This document shows, piece after piece, positions 35,368-44,776 of a DNA stretch of 64,000 nucleotides. This DNA comes from Clostridia bacterium. Its GTDB lineage: Bacteria; Bacillota; Clostridia; Oscillospirales; CAG-272. The position numbers and the translations under genes were made by a program. The notes beneath the pieces were generated by a model. The model was given only the letters and a program-made list of their open reading frames with translations, did no database searches and was not told where the DNA came from. The stretch's first letter is position 1. The number at the start of each line of letters is the position of its first letter. The stretch covers positions 1-64,000 of the forward strand of contig JAFTOG010000005.1 in NCBI GenBank assembly GCA_017451485.1, given 5' to 3'.

Positions 35368-36231
35368 ATGGAAATTATTATGACAATAATAAACGGCTTA
35401 AGCATCGGCGGTACCTATGCTATGATAGCACTCGGCTATACAATGGTATACGGTATTGCGAAAATGCTTAACTTTGCCCACGGCGATATTATCATGGTTG
35501 GCGGCTATACAATAGTACTGTTTTTCCCCATAAGCCCCATCATTGGTGTAATAGCTTCTGTAATTTTCTGTGTTACTGTGGGAATAGTCGTTGAAAAATC
35601 CGCATATAAGCCCTTGAGAGGTGCATCTCCCCTTGCTGTTCTTATTACAGCAATCGGTGTAAGTAAGCTTCTTCAAAGCTCGGCACAGATTTTCTTAGGC
35701 TCTGAGCCCAGAGGAATTACTTTTAATTTCGGTAATATTCAAATTGGTTCCGTAAGCATAAGCGTTTTAACTCTTATTACAATACTTTGCTCCGTTGCTG
35801 TAATGGTAGCCCTTACCCTTTTTGTTAAGTATACAAAGACAGGTAGAGCAATGATAGCAGTATCCGAGGACAGAGGTGCTGCTCAGCTTATGGGTATCAA
35901 TGTAAACTTTATAATTATGATAACTTTTATAATCGGCTCTGCCCTTGCGGCAATTGCCGGTGTATTCCTTGTATTCAAGGTGCAGGATGTAGGTACAACC
36001 TTCGGTGCCATGCCCGGTATCAAGGCGTTTGCCGCTGCGGTTATCGGAGGTATCGGCTCAATTCCCGGTGCTATGGTTGGCGGATTGGTGCTTGGATTTA
36101 TTGAGGCTATTTGCGGTATGGTACCCGCACTTTCGCCCTATACCGATGCTATAGAATTCGCTATTCTTATAATAGTGCTTCTTGTTAAGCCGACAGGCTT
36201 CCTTGGCAAGAAGAGAAGGGAGAAGGTATAA
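35368..36231 (+). CDS. livH: Branched-chain amino acid ABC transporter permease LivH
   Basis: 287 residues, about eight membrane helices. Starts MEIIMTIINGLSIGGTYAMIALGYTMVYG, the classic LivH beginning; the cytoplasmic loop SEDRGAAQLMGINV contacts the ATPases. Overlaps livM by one base (TAATG). Forms the pore with LivM. Confidence 0.93.
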   Translation: MEIIMTIINGLSIGGTYAMIALGYTMVYGIAKMLNFAHGDIIMVGGYTIVLFFPISPIIGVIASVIFCVTVGIVVEKSAYKPLRGASPLAVLITAIGVSKLLQSSAQIFLGSEPRGITFNFGNIQIGSVSISVLTLITILCSVAVMVALTLFVKYTKTGRAMIAVSEDRGAAQLMGINVNFIIMITFIIGSALAAIAGVFLVFKVQDVGTTFGAMPGIKAFAAAVIGGIGSIPGAMVGGLVLGFIEAICGMVPALSPYTDAIEFAILIIVLLVKPTGFLGKKRREKV

Positions 36232-37406
36232 TGAAAAAGTCACTTAAAAGCTTTACAAAGCATTATTTGAATTACTCCGTAATAGGAGCAATACTCATTG
36301 TATTTTCAATTATCTCTCTTGTCTCTCCTATGAAGACATCTATGGTTTTCCTTTTCCAGCAGATAACAGTTGCTGTTATAATGGCATTATCCCTAAGCCT
36401 TGTTGTAGGCTTTCTTGGAGAGCTTTCTCTCGGTCATGCGGGATTTATGAGCATCGGTGCTTACCTTGGAGGTAAGATTGCTCTTGTTATTATAGAAGCA
36501 GGAGACCTTAAAAGCAGTAATATACTTGTATTTATAGTAGCTGTTTTGGTTGGCGCGGCTTGTGCTGCCCTTTGCGGATTTATAGTAGGCTTTGCTGCTC
36601 TTCGTCTTAGGGGAGACTATCTTGCTATCGTTACTCTTGCCTTTGGCGAGATAGTAAGAGTTATATTTACACACTCCGACCCTGAAAGCTTTGGAGGAGC
36701 TCTCGGTCTTAAGAGCCCATCCTTTGGAATGAAAGAAACATTTGTGCTTGTAATTATAGGTATATTGCTCATTCTCTTTACCCTCTTTGTAATTCAGAAT
36801 CTTCTGAGAAGTAAAGCAGGAAGAGCTATTACAGCTATTCGTGATAACGAGATTGCTGCTAAGGCAACGGGTATAAATGTTACAAAGCATAAGCTTATGG
36901 TATTTGTTATATCTGCTGCATTTGCAGGTGTTGCAGGTGTACTTTTCAGCTATGCTAACTCTCCTGTAAAGGCAGATACTTTTGATTACAACTACTCCAT
37001 AGAAATACTTGTTATGGTTGTTCTCGGGGGTATGGGTAGTATAAACGGTTCTATTATTTCAGCTGTGCTTATTACCGTGCTGAATAACAGACTTACTACA
37101 ATCCTTACAGGCGACAATGCTGTATTTAAGGATCTTTTCTATGCTGTTATCCTTATTCTCATCGTTATATACAATAACGCCCCCGGTCTTAAGGGCTTCA
37201 GAGAAAAATATAACCTTAAGAACTTTATGAATAAGATATTAAAGAAAAAGCACGACCCGTCGGAAATTACTAACGATGCGGCAAGATGGGATGTAGTTCC
37301 CACTAAGATAGAAATGAACGAGGTGCTCTCCACCGATATCGTTGTCGATAAGGTTGGCAGAGGCGATGACAGTGCTGATATCCGTGAAAGAGGAGGTAAT
37401 AAATAA
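36231..37406 (+). CDS. livM: Branched-chain amino acid ABC transporter permease LivM
   Basis: 391 residues. LivM core with about nine helices (GFLGELSLGHAGFMSIGAY, LRLRGDYLAIVTLAFGEI, RDNEIAAKATGINVTKHKL), then a hydrophilic C-terminal tail of about 65 residues (KKHDPSEITNDAARWD...) that is longer than usual. One-base overlaps at both ends with livH and livG. Confidence 0.92.
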   Translation: MKKSLKSFTKHYLNYSVIGAILIVFSIISLVSPMKTSMVFLFQQITVAVIMALSLSLVVGFLGELSLGHAGFMSIGAYLGGKIALVIIEAGDLKSSNILVFIVAVLVGAACAALCGFIVGFAALRLRGDYLAIVTLAFGEIVRVIFTHSDPESFGGALGLKSPSFGMKETFVLVIIGILLILFTLFVIQNLLRSKAGRAITAIRDNEIAAKATGINVTKHKLMVFVISAAFAGVAGVLFSYANSPVKADTFDYNYSIEILVMVVLGGMGSINGSIISAVLITVLNNRLTTILTGDNAVFKDLFYAVILILIVIYNNAPGLKGFREKYNLKNFMNKILKKKHDPSEITNDAARWDVVPTKIEMNEVLSTDIVVDKVGRGDDSADIRERGGNK

Positions 37407-38251
37407 TGGCTAAATTTATTGACTCCGTAAAGAAGTATGTTAAGGATTTATTTCCTCAAAAGATACAGAGAAAGACTATTGAAAGTGATTATGTTCTTGA
37501 AACAGAAAACCTTGGAATCTCCTTCGGTGGACTTAAGGCTGTACAGAGTGTAAACCTTAAAATAAAGAAAAACGAGATATACGGACTTGTTGGACCTAAC
37601 GGTGCAGGTAAGACCACAGTATTTAATCTTCTTACAGGTGTATATCAGCCCACAGAGGGAACCTTCTATCTAAGTGGCGAGGAATTTAGAGGCCTCCCAC
37701 AGGAGCAGACAAACCATAAGGGTATTGCAAGAACCTTCCAGAACATCCGTCTTTTCAACAATATGAGTGTTGTAAGAAATGTAATGGTAGGACTTCATAA
37801 TCAGGATGAATATAAATGCACTGTTCTTGAAAGTGTGCTTCGTCTCCCCAGACATTTCAGGATAGAGAAGAAAATGAGAGAAAGAGCAAAGGAGCTTCTT
37901 GATATCTTTGGACTCAAGGAGGAGAGAAACAACCTTGCGTGCAATCTTCCCTACGGTAAGCAGAGAAAGCTGGAGATTGCAAGAGCCTTGGCTACAAATC
38001 CCAAGCTTTTGCTCCTTGATGAGCCTGCAGCAGGTATGAACCCCAATGAGACAGAGGACCTGATGGATACAATCAGACTTATCAGAGATAAGTTCGATAT
38101 GACAATACTCTTAATAGAGCATGACCTTAAGTTCGTTTCCGGTCTTTGTGACAGAATAACAGTTCTTAACTTCGGTACAGTTCTCGCAGAGGGAACAGCA
38201 GAAGAGGCACTTAACGACCCTGAGGTTGTTAAGGCATATATCGGTAACTAA
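37406..38251 (+). CDS. livG: Branched-chain amino acid ABC transporter ATPase LivG
   Basis: 281 residues. A lysine-rich 30-residue N-terminal extension precedes the ATPase domain: Walker A GPNGAGKTT near residue 67, signature LPYGKQRKLEIARAL, Walker B LLLLDEPAAGMNP, IEHDLKFVSGL. Works with LivF on the LivHM pore. Confidence 0.93.
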   Translation: MAKFIDSVKKYVKDLFPQKIQRKTIESDYVLETENLGISFGGLKAVQSVNLKIKKNEIYGLVGPNGAGKTTVFNLLTGVYQPTEGTFYLSGEEFRGLPQEQTNHKGIARTFQNIRLFNNMSVVRNVMVGLHNQDEYKCTVLESVLRLPRHFRIEKKMRERAKELLDIFGLKEERNNLACNLPYGKQRKLEIARALATNPKLLLLDEPAAGMNPNETEDLMDTIRLIRDKFDMTILLIEHDLKFVSGLCDRITVLNFGTVLAEGTAEEALNDPEVVKAYIGN

Positions 38252-38263
38252 GGAGGATATGAA

Positions 38264-38974
38264 ATGGCACTTTTAGAAGTAAAAAACCTTGATGTGCATT
38301 ACGGTGTCATCCAGGCAATAAAGAACATATCCTTTGAGGTAAACGAGGGAGAGATAGTTACACTTATCGGTGCTAACGGAGCAGGAAAGACAACAACAAT
38401 GCAGAGCATTATGGGTCTTATCCATCCCAGCCACGGTGAGATTTACTATAACGGACAGAAAATAAACGGCATCCCCTCTCACAAAATAGTAAAGCTTGGT
38501 ATGACCCAGGTTCCCGAGGGAAGAAGAATATTCTCGGAGCTTACAGTGTATGAGAATCTTCTTATGGGTGCATATACAAGAAATGATAAGGACGGCATAG
38601 AAAAGGACTTTAAGGACATCTATGCTCTCTTCCCCAGACTCGAGGAAAGAAAGAATCAGATAGCAGGTACTCTTTCCGGTGGTGAGCAGCAGATGCTCGC
38701 TATGGGTAGAGCAATTATGAGTAAGCCAAAGCTTCTTATGCTTGATGAGCCCTCGATGGGTCTTTCTCCCCTCCTTGTGGACCAGGTGTTTGAAATTATC
38801 AAGCACTTTCATGAAATCGGAACTACCATTCTTTTGGTAGAGCAGAATGCAAACAAATCTCTGGCTATCTCCGACAGAGCCTATGTTCTCGAGAACGGAA
38901 AAATAGTTCTTACAGGCACAGGTAAGGAGCTTCTTGCCAGTGAGGAAATCAAAAAAGCGTATCTTGGTGGTTAA
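38264..38974 (+). CDS. livF: Branched-chain amino acid ABC transporter ATPase LivF
   Basis: 236 residues, normal LivF size. Walker A GANGAGKTT, signature LSGGEQQMLAMGRAI, Walker B LMLDEPSMGLSP, VEQNANKSL. AAGGAGG precedes the start. Followed by a 9-bp GC-rich stem (38973-38995) without T tract, so readthrough into the ACT gene is possible. Confidence 0.94.
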   Translation: MALLEVKNLDVHYGVIQAIKNISFEVNEGEIVTLIGANGAGKTTTMQSIMGLIHPSHGEIYYNGQKINGIPSHKIVKLGMTQVPEGRRIFSELTVYENLLMGAYTRNDKDGIEKDFKDIYALFPRLEERKNQIAGTLSGGEQQMLAMGRAIMSKPKLLMLDEPSMGLSPLLVDQVFEIIKHFHEIGTTILLVEQNANKSLAISDRAYVLENGKIVLTGTGKELLASEEIKKAYLGG

Positions 38975-39044
38975 GACGGAGCCAATCGGCTTCGTCCTGC
39001 CCCGGGATATAAGGATTAGTAATAATATTAATACAGGTGGTAAA

Positions 39045-39314
39045 ATGAAAGCAGTTATAACAGTAATCGGTAAGGATAATGTAGGTATTATTTCATCCAT
39101 CAGCGGAGAATGTGCTAAAAAGGGAGTTAATATCGTAGATATTACACAAAGCGTTCTTCAGGACTATTTTGCAATGATAATGCTTGTTGAAATAGATAAT
39201 ATGAAGGTAAAGCTTACAGATTTCCAGTCGGCTCTTTCCCTTATAGGAGAGGAAAAGGGTCTTGATATTCGTGTAATGCATGAGGATATCTTCAACGCTA
39301 TGCACCGTATTTAA
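39045..39314 (+). CDS. ACT-domain protein (UPF0237 family)
   Basis: 89 residues from ATG 39045 (AGGTGG upstream). A single ACT domain, MKAVITVIGKDNVGIISSIS...NIVDITQSVLQDYFAMIM, of the GcvR-like UPF0237 type, expected to bind an amino acid. The gene always tends to precede the DUF711 gene that follows here 12 nt later. Confidence 0.9.
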   Translation: MKAVITVIGKDNVGIISSISGECAKKGVNIVDITQSVLQDYFAMIMLVEIDNMKVKLTDFQSALSLIGEEKGLDIRVMHEDIFNAMHRI

Positions 39315-39326
39315 TGAGGTGATAAT

Positions 39327-40685
39327 ATGATAAATACCAAGGATATTCTTGAAACTATTAATATGATAAAGCAGGAAAACCTGGATATCCGTACCATTAC
39401 AATGGGGATATCCCTGTTTGACTGTATAAGCGACGATCAGAAAAGATTGGAAGCGAAAATATATGATAAGATTACTAAGTGTGCAGAAAAGCTCGTTCCC
39501 ACAGCTGAGGACCTTGAGCATACATACGGTATTCCGATCATAAACAAAAGAGTAAGCGTTACTCCCATTTCTTTAGTTGGAAGTAATATAGGCATTGACG
39601 GATATGTTCGCCTTGCCGGAGTGCTTGAAAAAGCTGCAAATGAGGTAGGTATTAACTTTATCGGTGGCTTCGGTGCCCTTGTACAAAAGGGTATGACTAA
39701 GGGTGCACACAATCTTATAGAGGCTATTCCCGAGGCACTTGCTACAACAACTAAGGTGTGCTCAAGTGTAAATGTAGCTTCTACCAAGGCGGGCATAAAC
39801 ATGGACGCCGTTAAGCGTATGGGCGAGATAATCAAGGATACTGCTATCCTTACAAAGGATAAGGACTCCATCGGCTGTGCTAAGCTTGTGGTATTTGCCA
39901 ACATCCCCGAGGATAATCCCTTTATGGCAGGTGCTATGCACGGTATGGGTGAGAGTGACACCGTAATAAATGTAGGTGTTTCCGGTCCCGGCGTTGTGGC
40001 ATCAGCAATTAAGAGAGAGGGCACTTGTGATTTTTCCCGTCTTGCAGATACCATTAAAAAGACAGCATTCAAGATTACCCGTGTGGGACAGCTTATAGCT
40101 CAGGAGGCTTCAAAGCGTCTTGATACTCCCTACGGTATAATTGACCTTTCATTGGCTCCCACCCCTGCAGTCGGTGACAGCGTAGCCCACATTCTTGAGA
40201 ATATGGGTCTTGAGAAATGTGGTACTCACGGTACTACTGCTGCACTTGCTATGCTTAATGATGCAGTTAAGAAGGGTGGAGTTATGGCATCCGGCCATGT
40301 AGGTGGCTTAAGTGGTGCATTTATTCCCGTTTCTGAGGATGCAGGTATGATATCTGCTGCAGAATGTGGAGCATTAACTATTGAAAAATTAGAGGCTATG
40401 ACAGCTGTTTGCTCAGTTGGTCTTGATATGATTGCCGTTCCCGGTGATACTCCCGCATCCACAATAAGTGGAGTGATAGCTGATGAAATTGCTATAGGAG
40501 TTATCAATAACAAGACAACAGCAGTACGACTCATTCCTGTTATTGGAAAGGGTGTTGGAGAGGGCGTTGAATTTGGAGGTCTTCTCGGCTATGCTCCTAT
40601 TATGCCTCTTAATAAATATTCCAGCGAGGAATTTATTGCCCGTGGTGGCAGAATTCCTGCTCCAATCCATAGTTTGAGAAACTAA
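39327..40685 (+). CDS. PFL-family/DUF711 protein (UPF0210)
   Basis: 452 residues, full length. Conserved stretches: [63 protein letters not shown]. Structures of this family resemble the glycyl-radical enzyme barrel, but there is no established reaction. Coupled to the ACT gene upstream and 13 nt ahead of the sulfhydrylase gene, suggesting a place in amino acid metabolism. Confidence 0.88.
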   Translation: MINTKDILETINMIKQENLDIRTITMGISLFDCISDDQKRLEAKIYDKITKCAEKLVPTAEDLEHTYGIPIINKRVSVTPISLVGSNIGIDGYVRLAGVLEKAANEVGINFIGGFGALVQKGMTKGAHNLIEAIPEALATTTKVCSSVNVASTKAGINMDAVKRMGEIIKDTAILTKDKDSIGCAKLVVFANIPEDNPFMAGAMHGMGESDTVINVGVSGPGVVASAIKREGTCDFSRLADTIKKTAFKITRVGQLIAQEASKRLDTPYGIIDLSLAPTPAVGDSVAHILENMGLEKCGTHGTTAALAMLNDAVKKGGVMASGHVGGLSGAFIPVSEDAGMISAAECGALTIEKLEAMTAVCSVGLDMIAVPGDTPASTISGVIADEIAIGVINNKTTAVRLIPVIGKGVGEGVEFGGLLGYAPIMPLNKYSSEEFIARGGRIPAPIHSLRN

Positions 40686-40698
40686 AGGAGAATTAAAA

Positions 40699-41967
40699 AT
40701 GGCAAAGCTTGATACAATTTGCGTACAGGGTGGCTACAATCCCAAGAGTGGAGAGGCTCGTGTAACCCCCATAGTACAGAGTACAACATATGTATACGAA
40801 AAGGCAAGTGAGCTTGCAGACCTTTTCGACTTAAAGGCAGACGGATATTTTTACACCCGTCTTGCAAATCCAACTGTTTCCGTATTTGAAAGCAAGCTTG
40901 CAGAGCTTGACGGTGGTGTGTGCGGTATCGCCTGTGCATCCGGTATGAGTGCTACACTTCTTACTGTATTGAATGTCTGCAACGCAGGAGATAATATTGT
41001 TTCCTCCCGTGCTATCTACGGTGGAACCTACAATCTTTTCTCCATTACACTTAAAAAATACGGCATTGAGTGTCGTTTCTTTGATCCCGATGCATCAAAG
41101 GAGGAGATAGACGCTCTTGTTGATGAAAAAACAAAGATAATCTTTGCAGAAACCATTGCTAACCCCACAATCGTAGTATTCGACTTCGATAAGGTGGCAG
41201 AGATTGCAAAAAAGCATAAGGTTCTTTTTGTGGTTGATAACACACTTGTTACTCCAGTTCTTTTCCGTCCCCTTGATTTTGGAGCAAATATTGTAGTATA
41301 TTCCTCCTCAAAGTATCTTGACGGACATGCAGTTGCTCTCGGTGGATGCATAATCGACGGTGGTAATTTTGACTTCAGTGCAACTGACAGATACGAGGAA
41401 TTTCTTGTTCCGGATGAAAGCTATCACGGACTCGTTTACGCAAGTCTCGGTGCTAATGCCTTCGGTGTTAAGTGCAGAGTACAGATGATGCGTGACCTTG
41501 GTGCAATAATGAGCCCTGAAAATGCATTCCTTACAAATCTCGGTATGGAAACACTTGCTCTCCGTATGGAAAGACATAGCGAAAATGCTGCAAAGGTAGC
41601 AAAATTCCTGTCCGAGAACGAAAATGTAGAATGGGTAAAGCACCCCTCACTCCCTACAGATAAGTATTACGACCTTGCAAAGAAATATATGCCCAACGGT
41701 ATGGGTGGAATGATGAGCTTCGGTGTAAAGGGTGGCAGTGCAAAGGCTGCTGAATTTATGGAGAAGCTTAAGATGATAAAGATAGTTACTCATGTGGCAG
41801 ATGCCCGTTCCTGCGTGCTTCATCCCGCATCTACAACTCACCGTCAGCTTTCCACAGCCGATCTTGAGGCAATTGGAATTAAGGATAATCTTATCCGTCT
41901 TTCCGTAGGTATTGAAAATGCCGAGGATATTATTGAGGATATCCGTCAGGCACTTGAAAGCATATAA
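40699..41967 (+). CDS. metY: O-acetylhomoserine sulfhydrylase (Cys/Met PLP family)
   Basis: 422 residues, the usual MetY length. PLP-binding site with SSSKYLDGH (Schiff-base Lys near residue 206), YTRLANPTVSVFE, CASGMSATLLTVLN, and the C-terminal HPASTTHRQL. It makes homocysteine (or methionine) from O-acetylhomoserine and sulfide. Fits the acetyltransferase gene 90 nt downstream. A methionine gamma-lyase is the main alternative, but the MetA neighbour favours biosynthesis. No SAM riboswitch or T-box is visible ahead of it. Confidence 0.85.
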   Translation: MAKLDTICVQGGYNPKSGEARVTPIVQSTTYVYEKASELADLFDLKADGYFYTRLANPTVSVFESKLAELDGGVCGIACASGMSATLLTVLNVCNAGDNIVSSRAIYGGTYNLFSITLKKYGIECRFFDPDASKEEIDALVDEKTKIIFAETIANPTIVVFDFDKVAEIAKKHKVLFVVDNTLVTPVLFRPLDFGANIVVYSSSKYLDGHAVALGGCIIDGGNFDFSATDRYEEFLVPDESYHGLVYASLGANAFGVKCRVQMMRDLGAIMSPENAFLTNLGMETLALRMERHSENAAKVAKFLSENENVEWVKHPSLPTDKYYDLAKKYMPNGMGGMMSFGVKGGSAKAAEFMEKLKMIKIVTHVADARSCVLHPASTTHRQLSTADLEAIGIKDNLIRLSVGIENAEDIIEDIRQALESI

Positions 41968-41969
41968 GC

Positions 41970-42025
41970 AGCCTCCATCTCAGAGGGAGGGGGCCACGAT
42001 AATAGTGGAAGGAGCTCCTTCCCCA
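41970..42025. repeat. Compact multi-hairpin intergenic element
   Basis: Three adjacent stems within 56 nt: GCCTCC...GGAGGG, CCAC-7nt-GTGG, and the palindrome AAGGAGCTCCTT. The make-up resembles GC-rich dispersed elements seen in other Clostridia (from memory), but only one copy is present here. Confidence 0.4.
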
Positions 42026-42057
42026 AAAACACAGACATTAATTTGAGAGGTTAAATT

Positions 42058-42972
42058 ATGCCAATTATTATACCCCACGATATTCCGGCATATTCCACCC
42101 TTTACGGTGAGAATATATTTGTAATGGATCACGAAAGGGCACAGTCTCAGGATATACGCCCTATTGAAATAGCCATTGTAAATCTTATGCCTACCAAAAT
42201 TGAAACAGAAACTCAGCTAATAAGACTTTTGTCTAACTCCCCGCTACAGATAAGAGTTACTCTTATCGGTACGGAGAGCTATATCGGAAAGAACACTCCC
42301 TTACAGCATCTTCACAGATTTTACCACACCTTCTCCGAGATTAAAAGCCGTCGCTTTGACGGTATGATAATTACGGGAGCACCTGTGGAAACTCTTGAGT
42401 TTGAGGAGGTAAAGTATTGGACAGAGCTTTGCGAAATTATGGAATATGCAAAGACTAATGTTCAGTCTACCATATTTATTTGCTGGGGAGCACAGGCGGC
42501 ATTGCATTATTACTACGGTCTTAATAAAATTCCTCTTGACAAAAAGCTTTTTGGCGTGTTCCCACACAGAAAGTTTACAATGTTTGACCCACTTCTTAAA
42601 GGTACGGATGAGGAATTCTTTATTCCACATTCCAGACACACAACAATCCTTCCCGAGGAGTTTGACAAGACTGATGACCTTATTATTCTTGCAGGCTCTG
42701 ACGAAATAGGAGCATCCGTGGTTCGTTCAAGGGACGGACGCCGTATATTCCTTATGGGACATATGGAGTATGATAAGTACACCTTAAAGGGAGAATACGA
42801 CAGAGACGTTGCCAAGGGACTTGAGATTGACCCTCCCAAGAACTATTTTAGGGATGCGGCAAGGACGCAGGTGGTACAGAATTGGCACTCCACAGCGAAT
42901 ATTATCTATTCAAATTGGCTTAACTACTATGTATATCAGGTAACGCCTTTTGATTTGGATAAACTTCAGTAA
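42058..42972 (+). CDS. metAA: Homoserine O-acetyltransferase (MetA family)
   Basis: 304 residues. MetA family with catalytic Cys142 (FICWGAQ) and the His235/Glu237 pair (MGHMEYD) at the expected positions. Residue 111 is Glu (TGAPVE); in this family Glu111 selects acetyl-CoA, whereas Gly (as in E. coli) selects succinyl-CoA, so despite the family name acetylation is expected. It supplies the O-acetylhomoserine used by the neighbouring sulfhydrylase. Confidence 0.92.
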   Translation: MPIIIPHDIPAYSTLYGENIFVMDHERAQSQDIRPIEIAIVNLMPTKIETETQLIRLLSNSPLQIRVTLIGTESYIGKNTPLQHLHRFYHTFSEIKSRRFDGMIITGAPVETLEFEEVKYWTELCEIMEYAKTNVQSTIFICWGAQAALHYYYGLNKIPLDKKLFGVFPHRKFTMFDPLLKGTDEEFFIPHSRHTTILPEEFDKTDDLIILAGSDEIGASVVRSRDGRRIFLMGHMEYDKYTLKGEYDRDVAKGLEIDPPKNYFRDAARTQVVQNWHSTANIIYSNWLNYYVYQVTPFDLDKLQ

Positions 42973-42995
42973 GGACTGCTGCAACGGCACAGACC

Positions 42996-43107
42996 AAAAA
43001 CAGACACGTGTATGGCAAAACCATTGTTTGCGAGCAGTTTACTGTAATATTGAGGTTGAGATTTTGCAAGGCTTTGCAAAATCTCTTCTTTTTATGTGTC
43101 TGTTTTT
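42996..43107. repeat. Small inverted-repeat-bounded element with terminator hairpin
   Basis: A 112-nt segment bounded by perfect 12-bp inverted repeats (AAAAACAGACAC / GTGTCTGTTTTT). Inside it the hairpin GAGATTTTGCA-AGGCTT-TGCAAAATCTC followed by TTCTTTTT (43055-43090) can terminate metA transcription. Size and ends resemble a MITE, or it is simply a large two-tier terminator. No target duplication is evident. Confidence 0.45.
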
Positions 43108-43264
43108 TAAGCGCGACTGCTACGCCCCACGGGGTCCCCGTAAAATTCGCAAGGATTTTTGGGGAATGGGTATGTCGTACACCAGTACGCCGACGTGTAC
43201 GCATTTACGCTTTCTGCACTCGTTTCGCTAGCCCTTAACATATAATATTAGAAAGGAGAATATT
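43108..43264. other. GC-rich non-coding segment at left edge of compositional block
   Basis: Begins with GCGCGACTGCTACGCCCC, contains a CCCCACGGGGTCCCCG run and a 7-bp stem CGTACAC/GTGTACG (43176-43182, 43195-43201), and ends with the SD GAAAGGAG of the next gene. Composition changes abruptly here from the preceding genes. Confidence 0.5.
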
Positions 43265-43951
43265 ATGATTTATGTAACAGGGGACACCCACGGACTTAAC
43301 GATTATAAGAAATTACACATTTTAGCGGGAGAAAATCCCGACCTTACAAGGGAAGATTACGTAATAATAGCAGGAGATTTTGGCGGAGTATGGAGTAACG
43401 AAACTCTTGTTGAGTGGCTCCGTCCATACAAGGAGCTGCCCTTTACCGTACTGTTTGTAGACGGCAATCACGAGAACTTCGATATGCTGGACGCCTACCC
43501 TGTAGAAATATGGAACGGCGGCAAAATTCACAGAATAGCGGATAATATTATCCACTTAATGCGCGGACAGGTGTTTACCGTGGAGGGCAGGACAATATTC
43601 TCCTTCGGCGGAGGCACCAGCATAGACAGAGGCTGGCGCGTGCAGGGTAAGAGCTGGTGGCCCCAGGAGCTTCCCACTATGGCAGATTATGATGAGGCGC
43701 TGACTAACCTTAAGGAGCATAATTTCAAGGTTGATTTTATAGTAACCCACTCCTGCGACGAGAGGGCGCTGTACTATCCGCCCCTGTCAAGCTGTGGCAA
43801 GGCTATGACAACCTACCCCGACAACCGCACCCTTACCAATTTTGAGGAGATGGTGGACTACGGCCATTGGTATTTTGGACACTACCACGTAGACGGTGAT
43901 TTAACCGACAGAAAGACCGCCCTCTGCCATAATGTAATCAGAATAAGCTAA
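43265..43951 (+). CDS. Metallophosphoesterase
   Basis: 228 residues. Calcineurin-like motifs in order: GDTHG (7-11), GDFGGVW, FVDGNHENFD, THSCDER, and GHYHVDG. Binds two metal ions. The substrate (protein, nucleotide or other phosphoester) is unknown. First gene in the GCGC-rich block; codon use (GCG, CGC) differs from the genes to its left. Confidence 0.85.
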   Translation: MIYVTGDTHGLNDYKKLHILAGENPDLTREDYVIIAGDFGGVWSNETLVEWLRPYKELPFTVLFVDGNHENFDMLDAYPVEIWNGGKIHRIADNIIHLMRGQVFTVEGRTIFSFGGGTSIDRGWRVQGKSWWPQELPTMADYDEALTNLKEHNFKVDFIVTHSCDERALYYPPLSSCGKAMTTYPDNRTLTNFEEMVDYGHWYFGHYHVDGDLTDRKTALCHNVIRIS

Positions 43952-43957
43952 CAAAAA

Positions 43958-43980
43958 ACCGACACAGCGTGTCGGTCTTC
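43958..43980 (+). terminator. Terminator of metallophosphoesterase gene
   Basis: 8-bp stem ACCGACAC/GTGTCGGT with 3-nt loop, followed by CTTC. Confidence 0.6.
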
Positions 43981-43990
43981 ACAAGAAATT

Positions 43991-44030
43991 CAAAACCCCG
44001 ACAGACCGAAAAAAATCTGTCGGGGTATTT
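43991..44030 (-). terminator. Terminator of the convergent gene
   Basis: 10-bp stem CCCCGACAGA/TCTGTCGGGG with a 10-nt loop; TTTTG follows on the minus strand. Confidence 0.75.
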
Positions 44031-44049
44031 GTATTTAAGCAGAGCTTTG

Positions 44050-44688
44050 TTAATCGGTATAGCAGCTTGCTATAAGCGCGTCGTATTCATTTTTGTCAAA
44101 CTCAAAATCGCAAGCAGAAAACCAATCAATATTTTGTTCGTTCTGATAATAGGGAAAGGTATAGTTTATTCTTCTGCGATACAGCTCCTCGGTCCAATTA
44201 TCGCCTATCCATTTACGCCATTCGGGACTGTCAACATCGGTTGAAGCAATATTGTCACCGTAAAGCGTCCAATCCTCTTTCGAATATGAATCAACATATA
44301 AAATGCCGCTGCGTTTTTCCTGCTCGAATGATTCGTTGGAATGATTTACCGTTCCAATTCTTCTCCATATTACCTTGTCGTCTTTTTTTATAACATCGGC
44401 AACGATTACAATACACGAAAAGTCAAAATCTTCAGGACAACTCAAAATGGGTGTAATTGCATTGCTTTGATTCAAAATATACCGCATAAATTTTGAATCT
44501 CCTTCAAAATCGTAATCGTTAGTCCAACAAATAGCCAAATCATCATTGGGCGTTATAGATTGCAATAATTGTTTATCCTTGGCAAGCCATTCGTTTATGT
44601 ATTCATATAACGGGCGACCGTCAATGAAAAAAGCTTTGGCTTCGTAGCCTGATGATAAAAAAAGATTTCTGATTTCTATTTTATTCAT
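44050..44688 (-). CDS. Hypothetical protein
   Basis: 212 residues, Trp/Tyr- and acid-rich, no signal peptide or membrane helix (for example CWTNDYDFEGDSKFMRYIL, CIVIVADVIKKDDKVIWRRIG, ending in an Asp/Glu-rich stretch). The acidic, single-gene layout is like many immunity-type proteins, but no toxin lies beside it and no family is recognised. SD GGAGAG before the ATG. Confidence 0.7.
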   Translation of the reverse strand: MNKIEIRNLFLSSGYEAKAFFIDGRPLYEYINEWLAKDKQLLQSITPNDDLAICWTNDYDFEGDSKFMRYILNQSNAITPILSCPEDFDFSCIVIVADVIKKDDKVIWRRIGTVNHSNESFEQEKRSGILYVDSYSKEDWTLYGDNIASTDVDSPEWRKWIGDNWTEELYRRRINYTFPYYQNEQNIDWFSACDFEFDKNEYDALIASCYTD

Positions 44689-44776
44689 TTACACTCTCCG
44701 CCACACTAAATACACCGCATCTCCGTCAAGGCGAGGCTTTCGTTGGCTTTTAATAAATTAAAAATGTAATTTTGCT

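Noticed and set aside
38973-39044. GC-rich stem after livF considered as terminator or riboswitch
   Set aside because: No T tract and no conserved riboswitch core; probably a weak processing or partial termination signal.
41968-42057. Possible SAM riboswitch or T-box before metA, and likewise before metY
   Set aside because: Space is only 90 nt and 13 nt; the hairpins do not match those folds.
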